Source: Roseimicrobium gellanilyticum
Lineage (GTDB): Bacteria; Verrucomicrobiota; Verrucomicrobiia; Verrucomicrobiales; Verrucomicrobiaceae
DNA: 62,068 bases
NCBI RefSeq assembly: GCF_003315205.1
Contig: NZ_QNRR01000022.1
Location: forward strand, 1-62,068
Reading direction: 5' to 3'
Below the pieces are notes generated by a model. That model worked only from the letters and a program-made list of their open reading frames with translations. It was not told the DNA's origin and did not search any database. This document shows positions 7,865 through 15,313 of the stretch, one piece after another; position 1 is the first letter of the stretch, and every line of letters begins with the position of its first letter. A program made the translations under genes and the position numbers.

Positions 7865-8305
7865 ATGAAAATTTCTCCAAATGCCCCGCAAGCACGGATG
7901 CGCAGTGCCGGCTTTACCCTCATGGAGATGATGCTGGTGCTCCTGATCATCGCACTGATCATGGGTGGCGTGGCTGTGACGTTCCAAAGTTTCGCCAACA
8001 GCGCAGAGGTCACGACGACCAAGACGAAAATTCAGAACATGGAAGCCAGCCTCATGGCTTACCGGACGAACAACGGCTGGTATCCGACCCAGCAGCAGGG
8101 ATTGGATGCCCTGGCCACCCAACCGACCGTGGAGCCCCTGCCGCGCATGTGGAAGCCTCTGGTGAAGTCTGATTCGCTCTACGATGCGTGGAGAAGAAAG
8201 CTGGCTTACCGCAATCCGGGCAAGCACAACTCTTCGGGTGTCGATGTGTATTCCCTTGGTGAGGATGGCGTTGACGGAACCAAGGACGACCTTGGGAACT
8301 GGTAA
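7865..8305 (+). CDS. gspG: Major pseudopilin GspG
   Basis: 146 residues. The start at 7865 leaves a 16-residue basic leader ending ...RSAG before the prepilin peptidase site (Gly16/Phe17), with Glu at +5 of the mature protein (FTLME) and a long hydrophobic helix. The C-terminal half has the GspG signature: WYPTQQQGLDAL, then PLVKSDSLYDAW, then YSLGEDGVDGTKDDLGNW with the acidic calcium-site region. The frame is open further upstream to 7721, but that would bury the leader and overlap gspF. It is the main subunit of the pseudopilus. Confidence 0.93.
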   Translation: MKISPNAPQARMRSAGFTLMEMMLVLLIIALIMGGVAVTFQSFANSAEVTTTKTKIQNMEASLMAYRTNNGWYPTQQQGLDALATQPTVEPLPRMWKPLVKSDSLYDAWRRKLAYRNPGKHNSSGVDVYSLGEDGVDGTKDDLGNW

Positions 8306-8320
8306 CCTGCCACCGGTATC

Positions 8321-8845
8321 ATGCACTTCCTCCGCCTGAGGCCTGAACCGCCGCCTGGCGCGGTTTCGCGGGCGGGTGGCTTCACCTTGCTGGAGCTGGT
8401 GGTCGTGCTGGTCATCATCTCGTTCGTGGTCGGCCTCGGAGTGATGAGTTTTGATGGTGTGGTGCAGGAGGGGGAACTGCGCAAGCCGGTGCTGGAGTTC
8501 AAGGACCTCACTGCGGAAGCTGTCCGACGGGCGACCCTGTACGAGCGTCCCCAGGTTTTGATCTTCGACAGTGCAGGCATGGTGATGCCTCTGCGCATGC
8601 GCCGTGAATCTGCTGGTGCGGTCATGCGCGTGAAGCGCTTCACGCTGCCACCCGGCATGTCGCTCATGTTACGCAGGTTTGGTTCGGACAAGTTTGCTCC
8701 CGCGGAGGGGCAGCGGCTCATCGTTTCCCCCAGCGGTTTGTGTGAGCCGCTCACTGCGCGTTTTCAGCGCGGGCAATCGTGGTTTGAGGTGACCCTCGAC
8801 CCGCTCACCGGTGCGGCGAAAGAGGAGCGCATGGTTGTGCAATGA
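8321..8845 (+). CDS. gspH: Minor pseudopilin, GspH-like
   Basis: 174 residues with a class III prepilin leader (cleavage RAGG/FTLLE, Gly20/Phe21) and a hydrophobic helix. The remainder fits a GspH-type globular domain: GVMSFDGVVQEGELRKPVLEF followed by alternating strands (split here only by its length). It starts 15 bases after gspG. GspH-type pseudopilins form part of the pseudopilus tip or shaft. Assignment to H rather than another minor subunit rests on order and size. Confidence 0.82.
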   Translation: MHFLRLRPEPPPGAVSRAGGFTLLELVVVLVIISFVVGLGVMSFDGVVQEGELRKPVLEFKDLTAEAVRRATLYERPQVLIFDSAGMVMPLRMRRESAGAVMRVKRFTLPPGMSLMLRRFGSDKFAPAEGQRLIVSPSGLCEPLTARFQRGQSWFEVTLDPLTGAAKEERMVVQ

Positions 8846-8855
8846 AGCTGCTGCC

Positions 8856-9317
8856 ATGATGAACACGCGCGGCGCATCTCACCCCAGGCATGATCTCAGG
8901 GCTGGTTTCACCCTGCTGGAGGCGATGCTTGCCGTGTTCATCTTTGGCATGGCAGCCGTGGCGTTGATGGAGGCCATCAATTCCAGCGGACGCATCTCGC
9001 TGGATGCGCGTGCCAGGGGAAACATCCAGATGCGCCTGGATAACATGCTGCTGGAAGCCACCCGCGATCCCATGTGGTCGGTGGATACGCGAGCGCAGGC
9101 TGGCACGGAGCGGACCGTGCGTGAACACGGCTTCACCTACATCATCAAGCGAGAGCCAATCGAGCTGAAGAATCAGGATGGCCAGCTCCTGCAGGGACTC
9201 TATCTGGTCCAGGTGAAAGCGCTCTGGATGGAGGGAGGCCGTGAGCAGAGTGCGATCGCGGAGACGTGGGCTTATCCGCTCATGTTCCGTCCGCCCAACC
9301 TGATGCAGGCACCATGA
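8856..9317 (+). CDS. gspI: Minor pseudopilin, GspI-like
   Basis: 153 residues from the ATG at 8856 (a second ATG follows at 8859). The leader ends RAG/FTLLEAM (Gly17/Phe18), with Glu at +5 and a GspI-like AVFIFGMAAVALMEAI helix. The mid-section DARARGNIQMRLDN and the later LVQVKALWMEGG suit the GspI fold. The frame is open upstream to 8811, inside gspH, but that would give an atypical leader. The stop overlaps the next start in an ATGA. GspI nucleates the GspI-J-K tip complex. Confidence 0.85.
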   Translation: MMNTRGASHPRHDLRAGFTLLEAMLAVFIFGMAAVALMEAINSSGRISLDARARGNIQMRLDNMLLEATRDPMWSVDTRAQAGTERTVREHGFTYIIKREPIELKNQDGQLLQGLYLVQVKALWMEGGREQSAIAETWAYPLMFRPPNLMQAP

Positions 9318-10114
9318 ACGCGACTGCATCCAACGCTGGTCCCATGAGGCGGAGGCTTGCTTCCCGTCGCAGCGGGAATGGTTTTACCTTGCTGGAGATG
9401 ATCATGGTGCTGCTCATCACGTCCATGCTGATCAGTGCCGTGTTCGGCATTGTGAATGCGGTGACGATTCTCACTCACGATCTCACCACTTCCCAGCAGC
9501 GGGAATCGCGCACGCATGCCTTTGTTGAGCTGTGTGCCCGCAGTCTCCGCAGCCTGCCAGCGGATGCCATGCTGCGACTGCGGACGCGACAGGATGGGGG
9601 ACTGTATACTACGCAGTTGGCCCTGGCAGATGCCCCCTCGCCGCTCTCTGCATCAGCAGGACCATTTACCGTGCTGGAGACGGAGGTCACTTCGGAAGGC
9701 TATCTCCGTCTCGTGGTGCGGTCGATTCCAGAGGACCAGGTGCTCGCGTGGGAGATGGGGGAGAGCACGGTGGGCACGCGCCTCGTACTGCTGGAGAATG
9801 TGCGCATGCTGGAGTGGCTGGTCTTCAACCCCACCACGCTTCAGTGGCAGACCGTGTGGAATGAGCGCATGCCCCTCACTGCGATGCGCGAGCTGGCCAA
9901 GAATGCAAACCCCGGCCGTCCCCAGGGGCCTCAGGCTCCCGGTGCGGATGCGCCTGCGCCGCCACCCAGTATTCCCCAAGACGTCCAGGAAGCTGTGAAT
10001 GCTCTGGGACGTCCGCAGCGTCCCGGTCTCATGGAATTGCGCTTCGCGATTGGAAATGAGGCTCCGCAGCGGTGGGTCTTCTGGGTGCCCGCGCGAGTCG
10101 CTGGTGGGCGATGA
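9314..10114 (+). CDS. gspJ: Minor pseudopilin, GspJ-like
   Basis: 266 residues, start at 9314 with a 4-nt ATGA overlap to gspI, implying translational coupling. The prepilin site is Gly23/Phe24 (GNG/FTLLE) after an Arg-rich leader. The globular part contains RTHAFVELCARSLRSLPAD and VRMLEWLVFNPTTLQWQ, in keeping with GspJ. Pro/Ala-rich stretch near 205-225 (PGADAPAPPPSIPQD). It is the last recognisable member of the operon; no GspK, L, M, C or D follows, so those subunits must be elsewhere or absent. Confidence 0.85.
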   Translation: MNATASNAGPMRRRLASRRSGNGFTLLEMIMVLLITSMLISAVFGIVNAVTILTHDLTTSQQRESRTHAFVELCARSLRSLPADAMLRLRTRQDGGLYTTQLALADAPSPLSASAGPFTVLETEVTSEGYLRLVVRSIPEDQVLAWEMGESTVGTRLVLLENVRMLEWLVFNPTTLQWQTVWNERMPLTAMRELAKNANPGRPQGPQAPGADAPAPPPSIPQDVQEAVNALGRPQRPGLMELRFAIGNEAPQRWVFWVPARVAGGR

Positions 10115-10329
10115 CATGGCGAAACAGGTTTCCCGTAAATCTAGTCTCTATTATTTTCGCAATCGATAAACAGAATGCATAAGCAATAATGCTTAGGACT
10201 CTGCTAAGGCATGGCCGGGAAATGTAGAGAATTTATTCAAATACTCCATCCGCGAAAGCAAGATTGGTCATTTCTGCTGGTTAGTGCATACTTCAGCGCA
10301 ATCTGTCCAAGCATCTTGACCTCAACACT
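10115..10329. promoter_or_regulatory. AT-richer control region upstream of the sensor kinase
   Basis: 215 bases with no gene, clearly lower in GC than its surroundings. It contains two nested dyads around 10178-10212: AAGCA-ATAA-TGCTT and, overlapping, ATGCTTAG...CTAAGGCAT, which could switch between alternative hairpins. AT-rich blocks (TATTATTTTC; GAATTTATTCAAATA) could hold -10 elements, but no single promoter stands out. I recognise no riboswitch. Confidence 0.45.
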
Positions 10330-12279
10330 ATGCGAGGAGTTTCCAGCATCCTCCGCGTTTCTTCCCTGGGATGTGGAGTAAAGAAAAGGAAATGGCACCG
10401 AACCGCTGTTTCTCTCGCAGGCTGCGGCCTGTTGCTGGCCACCGCTATGCCCGCGTCCGGGGCCTCTCCCGCTGCAGCTCATGGGGGAGGTGTGCCCCGT
10501 GAGTCCACCCTGCTGGGCATGCCTCGAAACATGGCCCTGGCCTCTCTGGTCATCGTTCTTACCCAGACGGGATTGATCGTGGGTTTGCTGGTGGCGAATC
10601 GCCGGCGCAAGAGGCTGGCACGCGAGCAGGGCGAGCGACTGCGCTTCGAGCAAATCCTCACGGAGATCTCAGGGGATCTCGTCGAGGCGTCCGTGGAAAC
10701 GCTGGACAACGCCATCTGCCACGCGCTGGAGAAGGTGCGCGTGATGATGGAATTCCAATCCTGCATGTTGTTCGAGCATGTGCGTGACACCCAGGTGGTC
10801 CGCATCCTGTATCACACGGACGCTGCCGTGCGCGAGGCCATTGCCCGTAGGGAGGCAGAGATACCAATGCCCTGGCTATGCGCGCAGTTCCAGTACCGCA
10901 AAGCGATTCCCCTGGCCCATGCCTTGCAGGATCTGCCCGCCGACGCCCGGGAGGAGCAGGACTACGTGCGGGTGAAGAACATCAAGTCCGCGCTCATCAT
11001 CCCCCTGCACTCCACGGATGGGACCACGCATGGGGTATCATTCTGTACTGGGGTCGCATACCGCGAGTGGAGTGATACGGTCATCTCCCAGCTCCATGCG
11101 CTAGGGGACGTACTCTCGTCGTCGGTCTCCCGCCATCGCGCGGAGATGGAGCTTCGCCTTTCAGAAGAGCGATTCTCCAAGGCGTTCCACGCCAGTCCCA
11201 GTGCCATGGTGATCTTCCGGGCCAGGGATGAGACCATCCTCGACGTGAACGAAAGCTGGGAACGTCAGTTTGGCTATACCTATGCGGAGGCGGCTGGACA
11301 CCTGCCAGAGGAGCTGGGCATCTATCGCAGTGAAAAGGAGCGCCTTCGTCTTGGCTCGCTCGTGGATACCGTCGGCTCACTCAGGAACCACGAGATCACG
11401 CTCCGCACACGCACAGAGAGGGAGGTCGTCGCCATTCTCTCATTGGAGACCATCTCCATCCATGATGAGGCATGCTACATCGCGATCTTCCATGACGTCA
11501 CCGATCAACGGAGGGTGGAGGAGATGCGGCAGTCCATGGTGCATGTGTCACGTCTGGCGCTGGTGGGCGAACTCACGGCCTCCATCGCGCACGAAATCAA
11601 TCAGCCACTTGGTGCAATCCTGAGCAATGCTGAGGCCGCGGAAATGCTCATGGAGACGGAGAATCCGCCCCTGGATGACATCCGGCAAATCCTGGCGGAC
11701 ATTCGCAAAGATGATCTCAGGGCAAGCCAGGTCATCCGCCATATCCGCACGCTGGTGCGACGTGCGCCCCTGCGGCTCCTGCCCGTGCAGGTGAATGAAG
11801 TGGTGCTGGATGTGCTGAAGCTTTTGTCGACAGACGCGCAGCGACGCGGCATCATACTGCATGGTGATCTGGCTGCGGACGAGCCCGAAATATCGGCGGA
11901 CCGGGTGCATCTTCAGCAGGTGCTCATCAATCTGATTGTGAATGCCATGGATGCCATGAAGAGCAACGGCACCACCATCCCTATCGTCGACGTACGCACG
12001 TGGCGCGAGGGGCCGCATGGGGTCTCCGTCTCCGTGCGTGACCACGGGCACGGCATACCCGAAGACCGGCTGCCCCAGATATTTGAGTCCTTCTTCACAA
12101 CCAAAGTGGAGGGAATGGGGTTAGGACTGGCCATGGCGCGTTCGATTATCGAAGCCCATCGCGGAAGCATAGCGGCGCGGAACCTCGCCGAAGGTGGGGC
12201 AATGTTCACTTTCACGTTGCCCAGCGGGAATGGAAATGGAGCCGGAACACGAAACGCCACCATCGGGAGGTCCTCATGA
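10330..12279 (+). CDS. Membrane sensor histidine kinase (GAF-PAS-HisKA-HATPase), FixL-like
   Basis: 649 residues. An N-terminal hydrophobic signal/anchor (~25-45) and a second helix (~65-85, ALASLVIVLTQTGLIVGLLV) tether it to the inner membrane. A GAF-like domain (~105-270) is followed by a PAS domain (~280-395; FHASPSAMVIF, NESWERQFGYTYAEA). The HisKA box has His421 in IAHEINQPLGAIL, the FixL/DctB-type H-box. The ATPase has N-box NLIVNAMDAM, G1 DHGHGIP, F FESFFTTK and G2 GMGLGLAM. The PAS domain lacks an obvious heme pattern, so the signal is unknown. It overlaps the regulator gene by 4 nt, indicating a cognate pair. Confidence 0.93.
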   Translation: MRGVSSILRVSSLGCGVKKRKWHRTAVSLAGCGLLLATAMPASGASPAAAHGGGVPRESTLLGMPRNMALASLVIVLTQTGLIVGLLVANRRRKRLAREQGERLRFEQILTEISGDLVEASVETLDNAICHALEKVRVMMEFQSCMLFEHVRDTQVVRILYHTDAAVREAIARREAEIPMPWLCAQFQYRKAIPLAHALQDLPADAREEQDYVRVKNIKSALIIPLHSTDGTTHGVSFCTGVAYREWSDTVISQLHALGDVLSSSVSRHRAEMELRLSEERFSKAFHASPSAMVIFRARDETILDVNESWERQFGYTYAEAAGHLPEELGIYRSEKERLRLGSLVDTVGSLRNHEITLRTRTEREVVAILSLETISIHDEACYIAIFHDVTDQRRVEEMRQSMVHVSRLALVGELTASIAHEINQPLGAILSNAEAAEMLMETENPPLDDIRQILADIRKDDLRASQVIRHIRTLVRRAPLRLLPVQVNEVVLDVLKLLSTDAQRRGIILHGDLAADEPEISADRVHLQQVLINLIVNAMDAMKSNGTTIPIVDVRTWREGPHGVSVSVRDHGHGIPEDRLPQIFESFFTTKVEGMGLGLAMARSIIEAHRGSIAARNLAEGGAMFTFTLPSGNGNGAGTRNATIGRSS

Positions 12280-12932
12280 CGACTTGCACTGTGGATACCC
12301 TGGATGAAGAAGAAGTCTCCACGGTGCATGTGGTAGATGATGATGAATCCCTGCGCATGGCGATGACGCGGCTGTTGCGCGCGGCGGGTTATCATGTGCA
12401 GTCGTATGCTTCCGCGGGTGAGTACTTGCTGCGCCGGAAGCCAGGCATGAATGGCTGCCTGCTGCTCGATGTGCGCATGCCGGGACCCAGTGGCCTGGAA
12501 TTGCAGGCCGCATTACAAAATGATCGTGATGCCCTGCCCATCATCTTCCTGACGGCTCATGGAGACATCCCCATGAGCGTGCAGGCCATGAAACAGGGCG
12601 CGGTGGACTTCCTGACCAAGCCGGTGGAGAGCAAGGCTTTGCTGCATGCCATCAAGGGAGCGCTTGCAAAGCAGACCAGTGAAACTCACTCGCGGCGCTC
12701 CATGGATGAATATCGCAACCGTCTTCGCAGCCTCACGGAGCGGGAGCATCAGGTCTTTGTCGGCGTGGTGTCTGGCAAGCTGAACAAGCAGATCGCAGCC
12801 GATCTGGGCACGGTAGAGCGCACCGTGAAGGCTCATCGCTCGCAAGTCATGACGAAGATGCAGGCCACGTCCCTGGCGGATCTGGTGCACATGGCGGATA
12901 CTTTGCGGGCTGCGGGCTATGTTACAGAGTAG
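12276..12932 (+). CDS. FixJ/NarL-type response regulator
   Basis: 218 residues: receiver domain (~15-130) with acidic pocket DDD21-23, phospho-acceptor Asp65 in LLDVRMPGPSG, Thr in FLTAHGD and Lys in DFLTKPV; then a LuxR-type helix-turn-helix (~148-205) with LTEREHQVF and VERTVKAHRSQV. This is the DNA-binding partner of the upstream kinase (ATGA overlap). Receiver motifs PGPSG and GAVDFLTKP are characteristic of the FixJ group. The most likely direct targets are the promoter after it (12950-13019) and possibly the downstream envelope block; that is inference from position. Confidence 0.94.
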   Translation: MTTCTVDTLDEEEVSTVHVVDDDESLRMAMTRLLRAAGYHVQSYASAGEYLLRRKPGMNGCLLLDVRMPGPSGLELQAALQNDRDALPIIFLTAHGDIPMSVQAMKQGAVDFLTKPVESKALLHAIKGALAKQTSETHSRRSMDEYRNRLRSLTEREHQVFVGVVSGKLNKQIAADLGTVERTVKAHRSQVMTKMQATSLADLVHMADTLRAAGYVTE

Positions 12933-12949
12933 CCGTTTGGTTTAGGGGA

Positions 12950-13019
12950 CCCTGTACCAAGGTACAGGGCGGCCTAGAACCAAGGTACAATACCTAAACG
13001 GTGCGCGGGTGGCTATATC
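12950..13019 (+). promoter_or_regulatory. Two activator-type dyads and a -10 box before the receiver-only regulator
   Basis: The 12-bp dyad GTACCAAGGTAC (12954-12965), extended to a 9-bp-arm palindrome CCCTGTACC-AA-GGTACAGGG (12950-12969), recurs as GAACCAAGGTAC (12977-12988). Centre-to-centre spacing is 23 bp. A TATATC -10 box lies at 13014-13019 with a poor -35. With the start near 13026 the dyads centre at about -66 and -43, classic activator positions. The first palindrome could instead terminate the upstream operon, but no T-run follows. Confidence 0.6.
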
Positions 13020-13040
13020 TGGGTCCCTCACCCCCAGCGC

Positions 13041-13433
13041 ATGATGGCCACCGCACACCGCATCGTCATTGTGGAAGATGACCCAGGTATGAGCCAGGCG
13101 GTCGAACGTTTGCTTGGCGCGGCGGGGTATCCAGCGATCTCTTTTGCCAATGCAGAGTCCTTCCTTGAGGCATCTCCGACAGAGCAATTCTGCTGCTATG
13201 TATTTGATATCCGATTGACCGGCATGTCCGGGCTCGACCTCGCGGAGAGGCTCCATCAATCCGGCGACCTCACTCCATTCATCCTCATGACAGCGCATGA
13301 TGATGAGGCGCGGCAATCGCACCCTGCCATGGCACGTGCGTCCGCGCTTTTTACGAAACCCTTTTCCGGCAGGGAGTTTGTCGCGGCCATCAGAGGCGCA
13401 GCCCTGCCCGAAGCCACGGGTAGATCGCCATAG
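13041..13433 (+). CDS. Single-domain response regulator (receiver only)
   Basis: 130 residues forming one receiver domain with no output domain: acidic pair Asp13-Asp14, phospho-acceptor Asp56 in VFDIRLTGMSG, Thr in LMTAHDD and Lys in LFTKPFS. Two adjacent ATGs occur at 13041 and 13044. It resembles the receiver of the FixJ-like protein just upstream and may be a truncated duplicate. Such proteins act as phosphate sinks or as competitors for the kinase, giving feedback. Its own promoter carries the paired dyads described above. Confidence 0.88.
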   Translation: MMATAHRIVIVEDDPGMSQAVERLLGAAGYPAISFANAESFLEASPTEQFCCYVFDIRLTGMSGLDLAERLHQSGDLTPFILMTAHDDEARQSHPAMARASALFTKPFSGREFVAAIRGAALPEATGRSP

Positions 13434-13498
13434 GGAACCTCAGCAGATCCGGCAGCCGGCACCTTTTCCATCATCTCACTCAACACCAAACGCATCGC

Positions 13499-14302
13499 AT
13501 GAAAACACGAGTTCCTGGAATCATCCACACTATTGCCATAGCCGCTGTCATGGGAGCGACGGGCCTCTTTGCGGGTACACCTGCGCCATCCAGCAAGTCC
13601 GTTGTCGTTCCTTCTGAGCCGCCGGAAAATCCCTGGTACTTCACGATGGCTGCCTACGGATGGCTCGCTGCCGTGAACGGTGACACGGGTATTGGACCCA
13701 TCACGGTCAGTGCTGACACGAGCCTCAATGACCTCATTGATGAATTCGACGGTTCCTTCATGACCTACCTAGAGGCAGGTTACAACCGATGGAGCGTGGG
13801 CATCGATGTCGTCTGGGGAAAGCTGAAGGATGACGCCTCTGTCGAGCGCGGGCCCTTCTTTGGCAAGGTGGGCTTCGAGCAGGAGCAGTGGCTCATCACT
13901 GCCCGCATCCAGTATGCGCTGGTGAAGAATGACACCACACGCCTTGATGTCTTCGCCGGTGGTCGCTGGATGTATCTGGAGGTGGATATCGATGTCGATA
14001 CCAACCTCGGGCCGGGCCGTCACTTCGGCATCGAGGAAGACTGGATCGATCCCATTGTGGGCGCGCGCATCATCCATGACTTCAGCGACAAGTGCTTCAT
14101 GCAGGCCATGGGCGACATCGGCGGCTTCGGAGCGGAGTCGGAGCTCACCTGGCAGGCGCTGCTGGGCGTTGGCTATCGCTTCACTCCCAATCTCTCCACC
14201 GTCATCGGCTATCGCGCGCTGGGCGTCGACTATGACAAGGACCAGTTCATCCTCGATACCATCTCCCACGGTCCCTTTGTCGGACTTTCTTACACCTTCT
14301 GA
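13499..14302 (+). CDS. Outer-membrane beta-barrel protein
   Basis: 267 residues with an N-terminal signal peptide (cleavage near GLFAGT). The mature part alternates hydrophobic and polar residues in strand-length units rich in Gly, Trp and Tyr (WYFTMAAYGWLAAV; WSVGIDVVWGKL; LDVFAGGRWMYLEVDI) and ends in an aromatic residue (GLSYTF), the BAM recognition signature. Loops are rich in Asp. Size suggests 8-12 strands. No specific substrate can be named. It is the first gene of the envelope block, 65 bases after the receiver-only regulator. Confidence 0.8.
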   Translation: MKTRVPGIIHTIAIAAVMGATGLFAGTPAPSSKSVVVPSEPPENPWYFTMAAYGWLAAVNGDTGIGPITVSADTSLNDLIDEFDGSFMTYLEAGYNRWSVGIDVVWGKLKDDASVERGPFFGKVGFEQEQWLITARIQYALVKNDTTRLDVFAGGRWMYLEVDIDVDTNLGPGRHFGIEEDWIDPIVGARIIHDFSDKCFMQAMGDIGGFGAESELTWQALLGVGYRFTPNLSTVIGYRALGVDYDKDQFILDTISHGPFVGLSYTF

Positions 14303-14350
14303 ATTTACCATCCCCGGTGCTGCGACACCGGTCACGAACCGTCCCCCCAG

Positions 14351-14391
14351 GGCCGGAATGGAGGCAGGACAAGGGTCCCTCCATTCCGGCC
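14351..14391 (+). terminator. Strong 14-bp stem-loop between two envelope genes
   Basis: Perfect 14-bp stem GGCCGGAATGGAGG (14351-14364) / complement (14378-14391) with a 13-base loop. No T-run follows, so it is either a rho-assisted terminator or an mRNA-stabilising or processing element that protects the upstream barrel transcript. Confidence 0.5.
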
Positions 14392-14444
14392 ACACCAAGC
14401 ATCCACGTGTGATCACGCGGACATCCTCACTGCCCCTTCATCTC

Positions 14445-15296
14445 ATGAACACAAAACCTTCCAGGCTGGCCGCGTGCCTCTGCGCGGTGGCATATCTCTC
14501 TCTCAACCTTCACGGACAAGAAACAAAAGAACCTGCGAGTGCTCCGAAATCTCAGCTCAAGGTTGAGGGCCAGGCCGTGGGCAAACCGGACCCCAAGGCC
14601 CTGGGCATCATCAATCGTGCGGCAGACTATCTTGCCAAGGCCAAGCAGTATCAGGCTACTGTCGAGGTGAGTCACGATGTGGTGTATGGAAAGAAATCGA
14701 AGCTGCAGTACACCAAACAGCTCGAGATCAAGCTGCGCCGTCCAGACCGGTTGCAGATCGAAGTTTCCACCACCGTACCCAGGCGCTCCTTCTGGTATGA
14801 CGGCAAGAACGTCACCCTCTTTGACCACAAGGAGAACTACTACGCGACTGCTCCTGCGGCGGACAAGATCGACGCGATGGTGGATCAGGTGGAAAAAGCT
14901 CTGGGTATCGCCTTCCCACTAGATGACCTCGTGCTCTCCAAGCCACTGAGCGAGCCCGCGTCGAGCGCGAAGAACAGCGCTTATCTCGGCAAGGAGAAAA
15001 TTCTTGGAAAGGTCTGCCATCACGTGGCTTTCGAACACAGGGCCATCGACTGGCAGGCATGGGTGGAGGACGGGCCGAAACCTCTCCTACGCAAGGTGGT
15101 GATCACCCTCAAGTTTGAAGAGGGCTCGCCGCAGATCACCGCCTTCATCTCGAACTGGGACATGGGCACGAAGCTGCCGGATTACGTCTTCGAGTTCGAG
15201 GCGCCCAAGGGTGCCGAGGCCATCAAGTTCATGGCGTCCACAGACACGCCCGGAGAGCAGAAGGCCCCCGCCACTGAAGTGAAGTCCGGCAACTAA
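14445..15296 (+). CDS. Secreted DUF2092-family protein
   Basis: 283 residues from the ATG at 14445, which gives a signal peptide (AACLCAVAYLSLNLHGQ). The open frame runs upstream into the barrel gene but only as a shadow. The body matches the DUF2092 pattern of a LolA-like beta sheet: KAKQYQATVEVSHDVVYG, then KLRRPDRLQIEV, then FWYDGKNVTLFDHKENYYA. These proteins resemble periplasmic lipoprotein-carrier folds, though the function is unproven. Neighbours are all secreted. The C-terminus is hydrophilic. Family call is from recognised sequence pattern. Confidence 0.8.
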   Translation: MNTKPSRLAACLCAVAYLSLNLHGQETKEPASAPKSQLKVEGQAVGKPDPKALGIINRAADYLAKAKQYQATVEVSHDVVYGKKSKLQYTKQLEIKLRRPDRLQIEVSTTVPRRSFWYDGKNVTLFDHKENYYATAPAADKIDAMVDQVEKALGIAFPLDDLVLSKPLSEPASSAKNSAYLGKEKILGKVCHHVAFEHRAIDWQAWVEDGPKPLLRKVVITLKFEEGSPQITAFISNWDMGTKLPDYVFEFEAPKGAEAIKFMASTDTPGEQKAPATEVKSGN

Positions 15297-15313
15297 TTTC
15301 ACCCCCACAACCT

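Noticed and set aside
10115-10329. Riboswitch in the leader of the sensor kinase
   Set aside because: Hairpins are present, but no known riboswitch core is recognisable.
13929-14444. N-terminal extension of the DUF2092 protein
   Set aside because: The frame runs over the barrel gene in another phase and would place the signal peptide 170 residues inside the protein.
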